From assembly GCA_009992615.1 (NCBI GenBank), contig JAACVA010000078.1:259-27500 (forward strand): 27,242 nt of DNA. Direction: 5' to 3'. The DNA comes from Rhodobacterales bacterium. Its GTDB lineage: Bacteria; Pseudomonadota; Alphaproteobacteria; Rhodobacterales; Rhodobacteraceae. Positions within the stretch are counted from its first letter, which is position 1. Each line of letters starts with the position of its first letter. Shown piece after piece: positions 15,871 through 24,376 of this stretch. A program made the position numbers and the translations under genes. The notes beneath the pieces were generated by a model. The model did no database searches, was not told where the DNA came from, and worked only from the letters and a program-made list of their open reading frames with translations.

Positions 15871-15981
15871 CATGCCGTAGCCGCACTGCGGCATCTCATG
15901 GCACCCCGTCGATCGCGGTCACGCCATGGCATAGCATACGGCAGGATACTGCTATTTATCCACCAGGGAGGATTCCAGACA

Positions 15982-16500
15982 ATGAAGTGTAACCGATTGG
16001 TCGACGCCGGACGTCGACAATTTCTGAGAGGCAGTCTGATGGCCACGGCCGGTGCGGCCGCCGCAACCGTCCTGACACCGGAACAGGCCAAGGCGCGGGC
16101 CCTCGCGCGTGTCGACTATCCGGCCAACCGCCTTGCAAATATCGCCGATCTGATGGTGAACGAACCAATGGATATTTCCTATCCCGATGCGGACAGCCCC
16201 GGTGTGCTGCTCAAACTGGGTCAGGCCGTCGAGGGGGGTGTCGGGCCGGAAGGCGATGTCGTGGCGTTCTCGGTGCTGTGCCCGCACAAAGGCTGGATGA
16301 TGAGCTATTCAGCCGCAGACAAGACGCTGAACTGCCCCGGTCACCATTCGCGTTTTGACTGTGAAACCGGGGGGCAACAGGTCTGGGGCCATGCGACCAG
16401 CAACCTGGCCCAGTTCACGCTGCGGCTGGACGACAGCGGTGACATCTATGCCGATGGCGTGGACGAGCTGATCTACGGCCGCCTGTCGAACGTGTTGTAA
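15982..16500 (+). CDS. aioB: Arsenite oxidase small subunit, Rieske protein
   Basis: Small subunit of periplasmic arsenite oxidase; its Rieske [2Fe-2S] cluster passes electrons from AioA to the respiratory chain. The 172-residue precursor has a Tat signal (GRRQFLRGSLMATAG, 10-24) that exports the folded heterodimer. Cluster ligands are Cys100/His102 (CPHKGW) and Cys118/His121 (CPGHH). The positions that form a disulfide in some AioB proteins are Trp105 and Gly120, so the bridge is absent, as reported for the Rhizobium NT-26 enzyme. The ATG at 15982 is favoured over upstream in-frame starts because GGGAGGA precedes it and the Tat motif follows directly. 13 nt separate it from aioA. Confidence 0.96.
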   Translation: MKCNRLVDAGRRQFLRGSLMATAGAAAATVLTPEQAKARALARVDYPANRLANIADLMVNEPMDISYPDADSPGVLLKLGQAVEGGVGPEGDVVAFSVLCPHKGWMMSYSAADKTLNCPGHHSRFDCETGGQQVWGHATSNLAQFTLRLDDSGDIYADGVDELIYGRLSNVL

Positions 16501-16513
16501 GGGAGAGAGATCA

Positions 16514-18979
16514 ATGGCTTATAAAAGACAAATCGACCGCCTGCCGATCATCCCCGCGGATGCGCAGGAATTCAACGTGACCTGCCACTATTGCATCGTC
16601 GGTTGCGGCTACAAGGCCTATACATGGCCGATGAACCGTCAGGGTGGCACGGAACCGAACCAGAACAAATTCGGCGTTGACCTGAGCGAACAGCAGTTCA
16701 CGGAAACCGAGGCGTGGTATGCCCCGTCGATGTACAATGTGGTGCGCCAGAACGGCAAGGACGTGCAACTGGTGGTCAAGCCAGACGTGAACTGCGTGGT
16801 CAACTCGGGCCTCGGCTCGATCCGCGGGGCGCGTATGGCGGAAAACCGGCCGTCAAAAGTGACCGGCACGCAGGCCCAGCGCCTGTCCGACCCGATGGTC
16901 TGGCGCAATGGCGTCTGGCAACCAACATCGTGGGACGATGCGCTGGATCTCGTCGCCCGGGTCACCGCAGCGGTCATCACGCAGGGGTCCGAGGATGATC
17001 TTGTGGTGTCGATGTTCGACCACGGCGGCAGCGCCGGCGGATACGAAAACACCTGGGCGACCGGCAAGCTGTATTTCGAGAGCATGAAGATCAAGAATGC
17101 CCGGATGCACAACCGCCCGGCCTACAACTCCGAGGTGCATTCCTCGCGTGACATGGGCCTGGACGAGCTGAACTATGCCTATGAAGATTACGAGCTGACC
17201 GACACGATCTTCATGGTCGGTGCCAACTCGATGGAGACGCAGACCAACCTCTATCTCAACCACATGGTCAAGGGGCTTCAGAACGGCGCGCGCTTCATCG
17301 CGGTCGATCCGCGCCGCACGATCACCATCGCCTCGTCCGAGCAATTTGCCGGGCCCGAGAACGTGCTGCACCTGGCAATCGCCGAGGGCACCGATATGGT
17401 ACTGTTCAATGCAATCCTTACCCATATCGTCGACAACGGCTGGGTGGATGCCGAGTTCATCGCAAATTCGACCTTCCAGGGCGGTGAGGCGGTGGCGCAG
17501 GACGAAGCGCACCCCGCAGCGCTGGGCAGCCTCGAACATGTGATGGCCACCTGCCGCACCACGCTTGACGAAGCGGCGGAGATATGTGGCGTTCCGGCGG
17601 CCGACATCGCCAAGGCGGCCGAATGGATCGCACAGCCCAAAGAGGATGGCAGCCGCCGCAAATGCGTGACGGCCTATGAAAAAGGCATTATCTGGGGCAA
17701 TGACAACTATCGCACCGTCGGCGCGCTGGTGAACATCGCGCTGGCCACCGGCAACGTCGGCCGCGAAGGCGGCGGTGTCTGCCGTTTGGGCGGCCACCAG
17801 GAGGGGTATTACCGCCCATCCGACGCCCATGTCGGGCGTCCGGCGGAATATGTAGACCAGTACCTGGTCCGGGGTCTGGGCGGCGTGCACCATATCTGGG
17901 CCTGCGACCACTACAAGACCACGCTGAACGCGTCCGAATACAAGCGGGTACACAAGCGCCGGTCCGACATGGTCAAGGACGCGATCGACATGGCCGCAGG
18001 CGGCAGTCGCGCGCAGATGGTCGAAGCCATCGTCTCGGCGATCAACGCGGGCGGGCTGTTCGTGGTGGATGTCGACATCATCCACAGCCAGATCGGCCAG
18101 AACGCCCATGTCATCCTGCCCGCCTGCGAAGCCAACGAGATGAACCTCACCTCGATGAACGGCGAGCGGCGGCTGCGGCTGAGCGAGAAATACATGGACC
18201 CGTTCGGCAACTCCAGGCCAGATGCCCTGATTGCTGCCGGCGTCGCCCGGAACATGGAGCGCGTTCTGCGCGAAATGGGGCACGACGCCTATGCCGACCA
18301 GTTCAAGGGCTATGACTGGACGACCGAAGAAGACAGCTTCATGGACGGCTACAACAAGGGCAACCCGGAAGTAACCTATGACCGCTTGCGCGCGATGGGG
18401 AACAACGGGGTGCAAGAACCTGTCACAGGCTTTGAAAACGGCGCGTTGGTCGGCACGAAGCGGCTTTATACCGATGGCGTGTTCACCCGGCACGGGCGCG
18501 AGGACGGCAAGGCGTTGTTCTGTGCGGCGGGCTGGCGCGGCTGGCAGGCGCCGGGCAAGGCCCGCGAACAGGCGGCGCACCGGTTCTGGATCAACAACGT
18601 CCGGGCCAACATCTTCTGGCAGAACCAGTTTCTGGATCAGAAGAACGACTTTGTGCAGGATCGCTACCCGCACCCCTTCGTCGAGATGCATCCCGACGAT
18701 ATGGTCGATCTGGGGCTGAACCCCGGCGACCTGCTGGAGATCGTCAACGACAACGGCGTGACCCAGGGCATGGCCTATCCGATGCCGACGCTGAAGCGCG
18801 ATACGGTGGCGATGGTGTTCGGATCGCCCGCAGGCAGCCAGGGCAACGTGGTCAGCCCCGGCGTGAACGAGTTGGTGCTGCCGGACTACAAGCACACATG
18901 GGGCAGCATCCGCAAGATTTCGGATGCCACCCCGGCGGCCCGGAAAGTGTCGTTCAAATCGCACGAGGTCGTGCTGTAA
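16514..18979 (+). CDS. aioA: Arsenite oxidase large subunit, molybdopterin protein
   Basis: Catalytic subunit that oxidises arsenite to arsenate at a bis-molybdopterin-guanine-dinucleotide Mo centre in the periplasm. The 821 residues match the family length. The N-terminus RLPIIPADAQEFNVTCHYC is characteristic of AioA, and Cys24, Cys27 and Cys31 (C-x2-C-x3-C) bind the [3Fe-4S] cluster. Later segments follow the DMSO-reductase family order, including GANSMETQTNLYLNH and a C-terminal cofactor-binding domain around residues 690-800. No signal peptide: it is expected to travel through Tat with AioB. A GGGAGAGA site precedes the ATG. Forms the aioBA operon, and moeA follows after a hairpin. Confidence 0.98.
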   Translation: MAYKRQIDRLPIIPADAQEFNVTCHYCIVGCGYKAYTWPMNRQGGTEPNQNKFGVDLSEQQFTETEAWYAPSMYNVVRQNGKDVQLVVKPDVNCVVNSGLGSIRGARMAENRPSKVTGTQAQRLSDPMVWRNGVWQPTSWDDALDLVARVTAAVITQGSEDDLVVSMFDHGGSAGGYENTWATGKLYFESMKIKNARMHNRPAYNSEVHSSRDMGLDELNYAYEDYELTDTIFMVGANSMETQTNLYLNHMVKGLQNGARFIAVDPRRTITIASSEQFAGPENVLHLAIAEGTDMVLFNAILTHIVDNGWVDAEFIANSTFQGGEAVAQDEAHPAALGSLEHVMATCRTTLDEAAEICGVPAADIAKAAEWIAQPKEDGSRRKCVTAYEKGIIWGNDNYRTVGALVNIALATGNVGREGGGVCRLGGHQEGYYRPSDAHVGRPAEYVDQYLVRGLGGVHHIWACDHYKTTLNASEYKRVHKRRSDMVKDAIDMAAGGSRAQMVEAIVSAINAGGLFVVDVDIIHSQIGQNAHVILPACEANEMNLTSMNGERRLRLSEKYMDPFGNSRPDALIAAGVARNMERVLREMGHDAYADQFKGYDWTTEEDSFMDGYNKGNPEVTYDRLRAMGNNGVQEPVTGFENGALVGTKRLYTDGVFTRHGREDGKALFCAAGWRGWQAPGKAREQAAHRFWINNVRANIFWQNQFLDQKNDFVQDRYPHPFVEMHPDDMVDLGLNPGDLLEIVNDNGVTQGMAYPMPTLKRDTVAMVFGSPAGSQGNVVSPGVNELVLPDYKHTWGSIRKISDATPAARKVSFKSHEVVL

Positions 18980-18992
18980 TCTGCAAGGCCAA

Positions 18993-19018
18993 GGCCCGCC
19001 CTGTCACAGGGGCGGGCC
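18993..19018 (+). terminator. Hairpin after aioA, weak terminator or attenuator
   Basis: GGCCCGCCC (18993-19001) pairs perfectly with GGGCGGGCC (19010-19018) around an 8-nt loop, then ATTTTC. The short T-run suggests partial termination, so moeA would be transcribed at a lower level than aioBA. Confidence 0.6.
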
Positions 19019-19039
19019 ATTTTCAATGAGGTGGGTCCG

Positions 19040-20296
19040 ATGACAGAAACCGCATCCTGTTCCACCGGCAAGAGCGGGCCGGTTTTGTCTGTCGACGTGG
19101 CGCGGCTGCGCGCCATTGCGGCCGCCACCCCTGTGACATCGAATGAAATGTTGCCCCTGGACGCGGCTGTTGGCCGGGTGCTGGCAAGGCCCGTCGTCGC
19201 CGCATCGGCGCTGCCCCCTTTCGACAATTCCGCGATGGATGGTTACGCGCTGCGTCAGTGCGACCTGGCCAGCGACGGCCCGTGGCATCTGCCGGTAAAG
19301 GGACGGATCGCGGCGGGTGACCGCAGAGCCGTCGTGCTCGGACCGGGCGAGGCTGCCCGCATTTTTACCGGTGCGCCGATTCCTGCGGGTGCCGATGCCG
19401 TGGTCATGCAGGAAAACGTCACCCGTTCGGGTGACCAGATCACCCTGTCCGTGCGCCCCCGGCCCGGCCAGAATATCCGTCGCCGCGGCGAGGATCTTGA
19501 CCTCGGCGCACTGGCCTTTGGCGCAGGGGTTGCCCTGACCCCGCCGCGCCTTGCCCTGCTGGCCGGGTGTGGTGTGCCGAATGTCGCTGTGCACCGCCGC
19601 GTTCGGGTTGCGATCCTGTCAACCGGAGACGAGCTGGCAGAGCCCGGCAACCCGCTTGTCGCCGGGCAGATCTATAATTCCAATCGCGTGCTGCTGCGCG
19701 CAACCCTCGTGCGTCTGCCCTGGGCCGATCTGACGGATCTGGGCATCCTGCCTGACGATCCGGCGGTCATTCGCACCGCGATCCGCGCGGCTGCGCTGTC
19801 GCATGACGTGGTTATTTCCTCAGGCGGGGTATCCGCCGGGGAAGAGGATCACATTCTCGATGCGCTGCGGGCCGAAGCGGCGGAACTGGACGTGCTCAAG
19901 GTTGCCATCCGCCCGGGCAAACCCCTGACTGTCGGGCGGCTTGGCGGGGCGCTGTATTTTGGACTGCCGGGAAATCCCTATGCTGCGGCGATCACTTTTG
20001 CGCAGATCGCCCGCCCGGCCCTGCGCCGGGTTGCCGGGCTGATCGAAAACCCCGACACTTGGTTGCCCGCCGTTGCGGGGTTCACCTATCGCCGGGCGAC
20101 CGGCCGGCGTGAATATGTACCCGTCACATGGGACCGGCGCGATCCCGTGGGCCGCCCGATACTTGATCGTCTGGGCCAGGGCGCGTCGGCCTCGCTTTCG
20201 CCCGTCGCACGGGCCATGGGCATCGCCGTCATTCCGTCCGACCTTTCCACCGTGCTTCCCGGCCAACCGCTTCAGGTCGAACCACTCTGGGAATGA
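19040..20296 (+). CDS. moeA: Molybdopterin molybdenumtransferase MoeA
   Basis: Inserts molybdate into adenylylated molybdopterin, the last step in making the Mo cofactor that AioA needs. The 418 residues carry the MoeA hallmarks: PPFDNSAMDGYA (59-70), GAPIPAGADAVVMQE, STGDEL, SSGGVSAGEEDHI and GLPGNP. The ATG at 19040 is chosen over the in-frame GTG at 19031 because GAGG (19028-19031) is correctly spaced for it. It lies 60 nt after aioA beyond a hairpin. A moeA copy next to aioBA is common and suggests dedicated cofactor supply during arsenite oxidation. Confidence 0.95.
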   Translation: MTETASCSTGKSGPVLSVDVARLRAIAAATPVTSNEMLPLDAAVGRVLARPVVAASALPPFDNSAMDGYALRQCDLASDGPWHLPVKGRIAAGDRRAVVLGPGEAARIFTGAPIPAGADAVVMQENVTRSGDQITLSVRPRPGQNIRRRGEDLDLGALAFGAGVALTPPRLALLAGCGVPNVAVHRRVRVAILSTGDELAEPGNPLVAGQIYNSNRVLLRATLVRLPWADLTDLGILPDDPAVIRTAIRAAALSHDVVISSGGVSAGEEDHILDALRAEAAELDVLKVAIRPGKPLTVGRLGGALYFGLPGNPYAAAITFAQIARPALRRVAGLIENPDTWLPAVAGFTYRRATGRREYVPVTWDRRDPVGRPILDRLGQGASASLSPVARAMGIAVIPSDLSTVLPGQPLQVEPLWE

Positions 20297-20532
20297 CCCG
20301 CCTTCAGGCGGCCCGCTCCGACCTGCCAACCGAAACAGCAACCATCCCGCGCACCCCGTCTGGCTATGCGGTCTGGCGTCGAAAGGATCAGGGCGGTTTT
20401 CATGCCACAGTTACAAAATCAAGGGCCCGGATTGCCAAACCACCAGCCCTGTTTTGTCGCCACATCGGTGTACGCCGCGCGTACCGGATCGGGCGGCACC
20501 GTCGCATCACATCTGTCGGCCAAGCCGCAGTC

Positions 20533-20880
20533 CTAACCCCGAGAGCCGATGATCGCCGCCCCGATCCGTGCCCGCACTTCAGGTGATTCGACTTGTACCG
20601 CACGGGTGACCGCCAGAAGATCCTGCCGCGTCGCGTGAAGCTGATCGAGCAGGGCCAGAACCACGCCCAGCGCCGGTTCATCCAGGTCCAGATCGTCGGA
20701 CAGATCGCACAGCAGCTGCACACGGGCGAAATCGACCTGACGAAAAAGGTGGCCTGGCGCGCCGCCATCGACCCGGCGCAACGGCAGAACCATTTCGGTT
20801 TCGATGAAGGCGACAAGACGGGTGCGCGTCAGCCCCGGAATGGCGGCAAGAACTTCGTCTTCGGTCAGGTGGCGGGTCAT
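20533..20880 (-). CDS. cbpM: Chaperone modulator CbpM
   Basis: A 115-residue MerR-like helical protein. In the known pair CbpM binds the J domain of CbpA and inhibits its co-chaperone activity. Seen: the N-terminal LTEDEVLAAIPGLTRTRLVAFIE helix-turn-helix-like region, RQVDFARVQLLCDLSDDLDLDEPALGVVLALLDQL in the middle, and a helical C-terminus. Its start codon overlaps the cbpA stop by 4 nt (20877-20880), so it is translationally coupled to cbpA. The 236 bases between it and the convergent moeA gene show no convincing gene. Confidence 0.85.
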   Translation of the reverse strand: MTRHLTEDEVLAAIPGLTRTRLVAFIETEMVLPLRRVDGGAPGHLFRQVDFARVQLLCDLSDDLDLDEPALGVVLALLDQLHATRQDLLAVTRAVQVESPEVRARIGAAIIGSRG

Positions 20881-21821
20881 GACAGGGCCTCGTTCAACAG
20901 ATCCGCACGCGGATCATCGGCATGGGTCTTGCGCCATTCGGTCAGGAAATCGCGCAAGGCATCGTCGATCACCGGCGGCGCGACAATCTTCAGTTCCACA
21001 AGTTGATCCCCCGCCGTCTTACCCCCAGATCGTGCCACACCGCGCCCGCGCAGGCGCAGCACCCGACCCGATGTCGCACCGGCCGGGATTGTCAGGTTGA
21101 CCGGGCCGGTGATGGTCGGCGCGGTCACCTTTGCGCCAAGAACGGCTTCGTCGATGGTGATGGGCAGGGTCACGAGAATATCGTTGCCGTCGCGCCGAAA
21201 GACAGGATGCGGGCGCACCGACAGGCTGATCAGCGCATCTCCCGAAGGCCCACCGCCAAAGCCCGGCCCGCCCTTGCCGCGCAGGCGCAATGTCTGGCCG
21301 TCATGGGCACCCTGTGGAATCCGCACCGCCAGGCTGGCACCGTCCGGCAAGGTGATGCGCATCTCCCCCCCCCGCGCGGCGTCGAGAAAGGGCACTTCGA
21401 GGGCGTATCGGAAATCCGGGCCGGGGGCCGCAAAACCACCACCGCCAAAATCGTCGCGGCCCTGCTGCGTCCGCTGACGCAGGATTTCGGCAAAGATATC
21501 GGCCGGGTCGCCACGCCCCTCAAAACCACGGCGCTGTTGATACGGATTGCCCGCATCTTCCGCGAAATCACGATAATATTGCCGTTGTGGCCGTTCCGCG
21601 CCAGAGGCATCTATCTCTCCCGCATCAAAGCGGGCCCGGGTTTCGGGATCTTTCAACAGATCATGCGCGGCCGCGATGGCCTTGAACCGCGCCTCGGCCC
21701 CGGCGTCATCCGGGTGCAGGTCGGGGTGGCTGGTGCGGACGAGCTTGCGATAGGCCTTCTTGATCTCATCCTGGGTGGCAGATTTCGTCAGGCCAAGCGC
21801 CTCATAAGGATCTGTGGTCAT
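20877..21821 (-). CDS. cbpA: DnaJ-type co-chaperone CbpA
   Basis: Curved-DNA-binding-protein-like J-domain co-chaperone that stimulates DnaK. The 314 residues show a J domain (about 3-70) with the HPD motif at 32-34, a Gly-rich linker around 118-130 (RDDFGGGGFAAPG), and two C-terminal substrate-binding beta domains (about 135-300). No Cys-rich zinc domain is present, which fits CbpA rather than DnaJ. First gene of cbpA-cbpM. An FNR-like box 64 nt upstream of the ATG may link it to oxygen level. Confidence 0.93.
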   Translation of the reverse strand: MTTDPYEALGLTKSATQDEIKKAYRKLVRTSHPDLHPDDAGAEARFKAIAAAHDLLKDPETRARFDAGEIDASGAERPQRQYYRDFAEDAGNPYQQRRGFEGRGDPADIFAEILRQRTQQGRDDFGGGGFAAPGPDFRYALEVPFLDAARGGEMRITLPDGASLAVRIPQGAHDGQTLRLRGKGGPGFGGGPSGDALISLSVRPHPVFRRDGNDILVTLPITIDEAVLGAKVTAPTITGPVNLTIPAGATSGRVLRLRGRGVARSGGKTAGDQLVELKIVAPPVIDDALRDFLTEWRKTHADDPRADLLNEALS

Positions 21822-21885
21822 CCGTCAGCTTTTCCTTGCCTGGGTCATTGCAGCAACAGATCACATGATAGAACCCTTGTCGTCC

Positions 21886-21899
21886 CTGATCCATATCAA
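21886..21899 (-). promoter_or_regulatory. FNR/FnrL-like box between cbpA and the exporter operon
   Basis: On the minus strand TTGAT-ATGG-ATCAG, which matches the FNR consensus TTGAT-N4-ATCAA at nine of ten positions. It lies in the divergent promoter region, 64 nt from the cbpA start and 93 nt from the adaptor start. A possible cbpA -10 (TATCAT, complement of 21865-21870) is close by, but the site would be centred near -34.5 rather than the usual -41.5. Confidence 0.45.
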
Positions 21900-21992
21900 C
21901 CCATGGCAAAAAGCGATCAGATAGGTTGACTGTGCAAGATCGACCGATTGCTGCCCCGCATGGGGCCTTTGGGCACAACGCAGGACACCGGC

Positions 21993-23171
21993 ATGACACC
22001 ACAAAAGCAGATTCCCGGCCTGGCGGACACGACTGCAAACGGCCCTGCGCCAGCGGACGAGGCCCGTTTGCCCGCCGTCCGCCCGCCCAGCCCGGAACCG
22101 GCGCCACCGGCACCGTCCGGGCGGCGTGTGCGGTTCTGGCTGGTCGGCATTGTTCTGGCCGGGGCGCTGGGGCTGGGGCTGTATCTTCAACCGTGGGGCG
22201 CGGGGCCGGTTTCCGTGGCGGTCGAAATCGCCGCCGCAGCCCCGGTCACGCGGGTTCTGGCCGTCAACGGCAGAATTGCGGCTCTTCGATCTGTGGATGT
22301 GCGGGCGTTGGTCACGGGCAAGTTGGCCGATATGCGGGTAAGCGAAGGCGACGCGGTTCAAGCAGGTGGCGAACTGGCCCGGATCGATGCCGCAACACAG
22401 CAGGCGATGCTGCGCCAGGTGATCGCCGGTCTGGACGCCGCCCTGGTGGCCGAAGCGCAGGCCAAGGATACCTATGCCCGAAACCAGGCCCTGGGACAGA
22501 ACATCGCGCGTGCCACGCTGGAAACAGCCGCGCGCGCGGTTCAGACGGCCGCACAGGACGTGGCGCGCGCCGCCGCCTTTGTCGAACAGGCGCAGGTGCA
22601 GCTTGAAAACTTCACCATCCGCGCGCCGATGACCGGTACGGTTCTGACGCTGAATGTCGATCCGGGCCAAAGCATCGACACTGCAACGGTGCTGATGACG
22701 ATTGCCGACCTTGACGAACTTGTGGTCGAAACCAGCGTCGACGAAGCCTATGCCACACAGATCAGGCCGGGACTGGTCGCCGTTATGCAACTGGCCGGTG
22801 AGACGGACACGCACACCGGGCGCGTCAGCTTTGTATCACAGCGAGTGGATGCGGCCACCGGCGGCCTTGCGGTGAAACTGGCCTTTGACGATCCGGTGAT
22901 GGCGCCGATCGGCCTGACCGTCACCACCAATATCATCGTTGACAGCCGCGATGCGGCGATCACGGCGCCCCGCGCGGCAATCCAGACCGATGAAACCGGG
23001 GACAAGGTATTTGTCCTGATCGACGGATTTGCCCAACAGCGCCCGGTGTCGGTGATCGACTGGCCGGCGGCACGGCTGATCGTCGCCGATGGCCTGCTGC
23101 CGGGTGAGGTGCTGATTGCGGACGCGACAGGACTGACCCAAGGGCAAGCCGTGCGCGCGGTGCAACCCTGA
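21993..23171 (+). CDS. Periplasmic adaptor of an ABC exporter (MacA/HlyD-type)
   Basis: Membrane-fusion protein linking an inner-membrane ABC exporter to the periplasm or outer membrane. About 392 residues: a Pro/Ala-rich cytoplasmic tail (1-43), one membrane helix (about 46-64), a lipoyl half-motif (VRALVTGKLADMRVSEGDAV), an alpha-helical hairpin, the second lipoyl half (FTIRAPMTGTVLTLNVDPGQ) and a beta-barrel domain. Start chosen at the ATG at 21993, which has AGGA 8 nt upstream; TTG at 21948 or ATG at 21960 would add 15 or 11 residues. Its stop overlaps the permease ATG. No TolC-like outer-membrane gene lies nearby. The cargo is unknown. Confidence 0.88.
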   Translation: MTPQKQIPGLADTTANGPAPADEARLPAVRPPSPEPAPPAPSGRRVRFWLVGIVLAGALGLGLYLQPWGAGPVSVAVEIAAAAPVTRVLAVNGRIAALRSVDVRALVTGKLADMRVSEGDAVQAGGELARIDAATQQAMLRQVIAGLDAALVAEAQAKDTYARNQALGQNIARATLETAARAVQTAAQDVARAAAFVEQAQVQLENFTIRAPMTGTVLTLNVDPGQSIDTATVLMTIADLDELVVETSVDEAYATQIRPGLVAVMQLAGETDTHTGRVSFVSQRVDAATGGLAVKLAFDDPVMAPIGLTVTTNIIVDSRDAAITAPRAAIQTDETGDKVFVLIDGFAQQRPVSVIDWPAARLIVADGLLPGEVLIADATGLTQGQAVRAVQP

Positions 23172-24376
23172 TGCTGTACGCCCTGAAGATCGCCACGCGC
23201 TATCTGACCGCCAGCAAGGCGCAGACAGCGCTTTTGGTGACGGGGGTGGCGGTGGGCGTGTTCATCTTCATCTTCATGTCAGCGCTGATTGGCGGGCTGG
23301 CCGAATTCATCCTGTCGCGCACCGTGGGCGACATCAGCCATGTCACCATCACCGCCGAGGACAGAGACCCGGCGATCCTCGTGCACCCCGATGGCGCCGT
23401 TCTGGCAGTGGCCGAGCGCGGCCGCGCCCGCACCGCCGCCCTCGCCGAGGCCGCAACCTGGACACCGCTGATCGAAACCGTGCCGGGGGTGATCGCCGTA
23501 TCGCCGCAGATCACCGGTGCGGGCTTTCTGACACGCGGTGCGCAGGTGGCGCAGGTTTCGGTCACCGGGGTGGACCCCGGACGTGAATCCGCGATCCTGA
23601 ACCTTGCCGGATACATGCACGAAGGCGCGGTAAGGCTGGGCGCGGGCCGCATCGTTCTTGGCCAGCGGCTGGCCGATGATCTGTCGCTGCGGCTGGGTCA
23701 GACGCTGCGGCTGCAATCTGCGGTGGGGGTGTCTGCCGTGCTGACGCTGACCGGGATCTACAGCACCGGCAACGGCATGATCGACGCCAGCAGCGTGTTT
23801 GTCGGCCTGCCCACCGCGCGCACCTTGTTCGCGCTGCCCCAGGGGGTGACCCGGATCGAGATCAAGTTGGCCGATCTGAACGCCGCCGATGCCACTGCCC
23901 TGCGCATCCGGGCCTTGACGGGGCTTGATGCCGTGCCTTGGACAGACGGCGCCGAACAACTGATGGAGGCGCTGAACGCGCAGGCGCAAACCGGGTATTT
24001 CCTGAAATCCTTTGCCCTGATCACCATCGTGATCGGTGTTGCGTCGTCGCTGTTGCTGTCCACCTATCGGCGGCGCCCGGAAATCGGCATCATGCGGGCG
24101 ATGGGCGCTGGACAGGGCTTCGTGATCTTTGTTTTTGTGACGCAAGGCGCGCTGATCGGCCTGATGGGCGGGCTTTTCGGGGCGGCGGCGGGGTATCTGG
24201 CGCTGTTGCCGTTTCCGTCGCGCGATGCGTTCGAACCCGGCACCTTGCCGATGGACATCACCCAAGGGTCGTATGGCCTTGCGATCACGCTGACGGTGAT
24301 CGGTGCGATCCTCGCCTCGATCCTGCCGGCGCGCTCTGCCGCGCGGGTCGATCCGGTAACGGCGATCGGACAATGA
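23171..24376 (+). CDS. ABC transporter permease, FtsX/MacB-type
   Basis: Inner-membrane permease of the MacB/LolC/FtsX mechanotransmission class, 401 residues. One N-terminal helix (about 20-40, GVFIFIFMSALIGGL), a large periplasmic domain (about 45-270) and three C-terminal helices (about 275-395). These include ALITIVIGVASSLLLST and the FtsX-typical cytoplasmic segment YRRRPEIGIMRAMGA. It starts on the last base of the adaptor stop codon and ends in an ATGA overlap with the ATPase gene, so the three form one complex. Without the fused ATPase of MacB it resembles LolC/DevC-type splits. Confidence 0.92.
   Translation: MLYALKIATRYLTASKAQTALLVTGVAVGVFIFIFMSALIGGLAEFILSRTVGDISHVTITAEDRDPAILVHPDGAVLAVAERGRARTAALAEAATWTPLIETVPGVIAVSPQITGAGFLTRGAQVAQVSVTGVDPGRESAILNLAGYMHEGAVRLGAGRIVLGQRLADDLSLRLGQTLRLQSAVGVSAVLTLTGIYSTGNGMIDASSVFVGLPTARTLFALPQGVTRIEIKLADLNAADATALRIRALTGLDAVPWTDGAEQLMEALNAQAQTGYFLKSFALITIVIGVASSLLLSTYRRRPEIGIMRAMGAGQGFVIFVFVTQGALIGLMGGLFGAAAGYLALLPFPSRDAFEPGTLPMDITQGSYGLAITLTVIGAILASILPARSAARVDPVTAIGQ

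Noticed and set aside
15899..15916. TGGCAC as a sigma-54 -24 element before aioB
   Set aside because: The -12 GC dinucleotide is not at the required distance (10 nt after GG); the nearest lies 13 nt after.
16853..18964. 703-codon open frame antisense to aioA
   Set aside because: It lies wholly opposite a clear AioA gene. Its His- and Gln-rich, motif-free translation is typical of antisense frames in GC-rich DNA, and no ribosome binding site supports it.
20293..20586. Short plus-strand frame after moeA
   Set aside because: It overlaps the moeA stop and the cbpM 3' end, has no family features and no ribosome binding site of note. A small hairpin CCGCC-TTCA-GGCGG (20298-20311) has no T-run and was not called a terminator.
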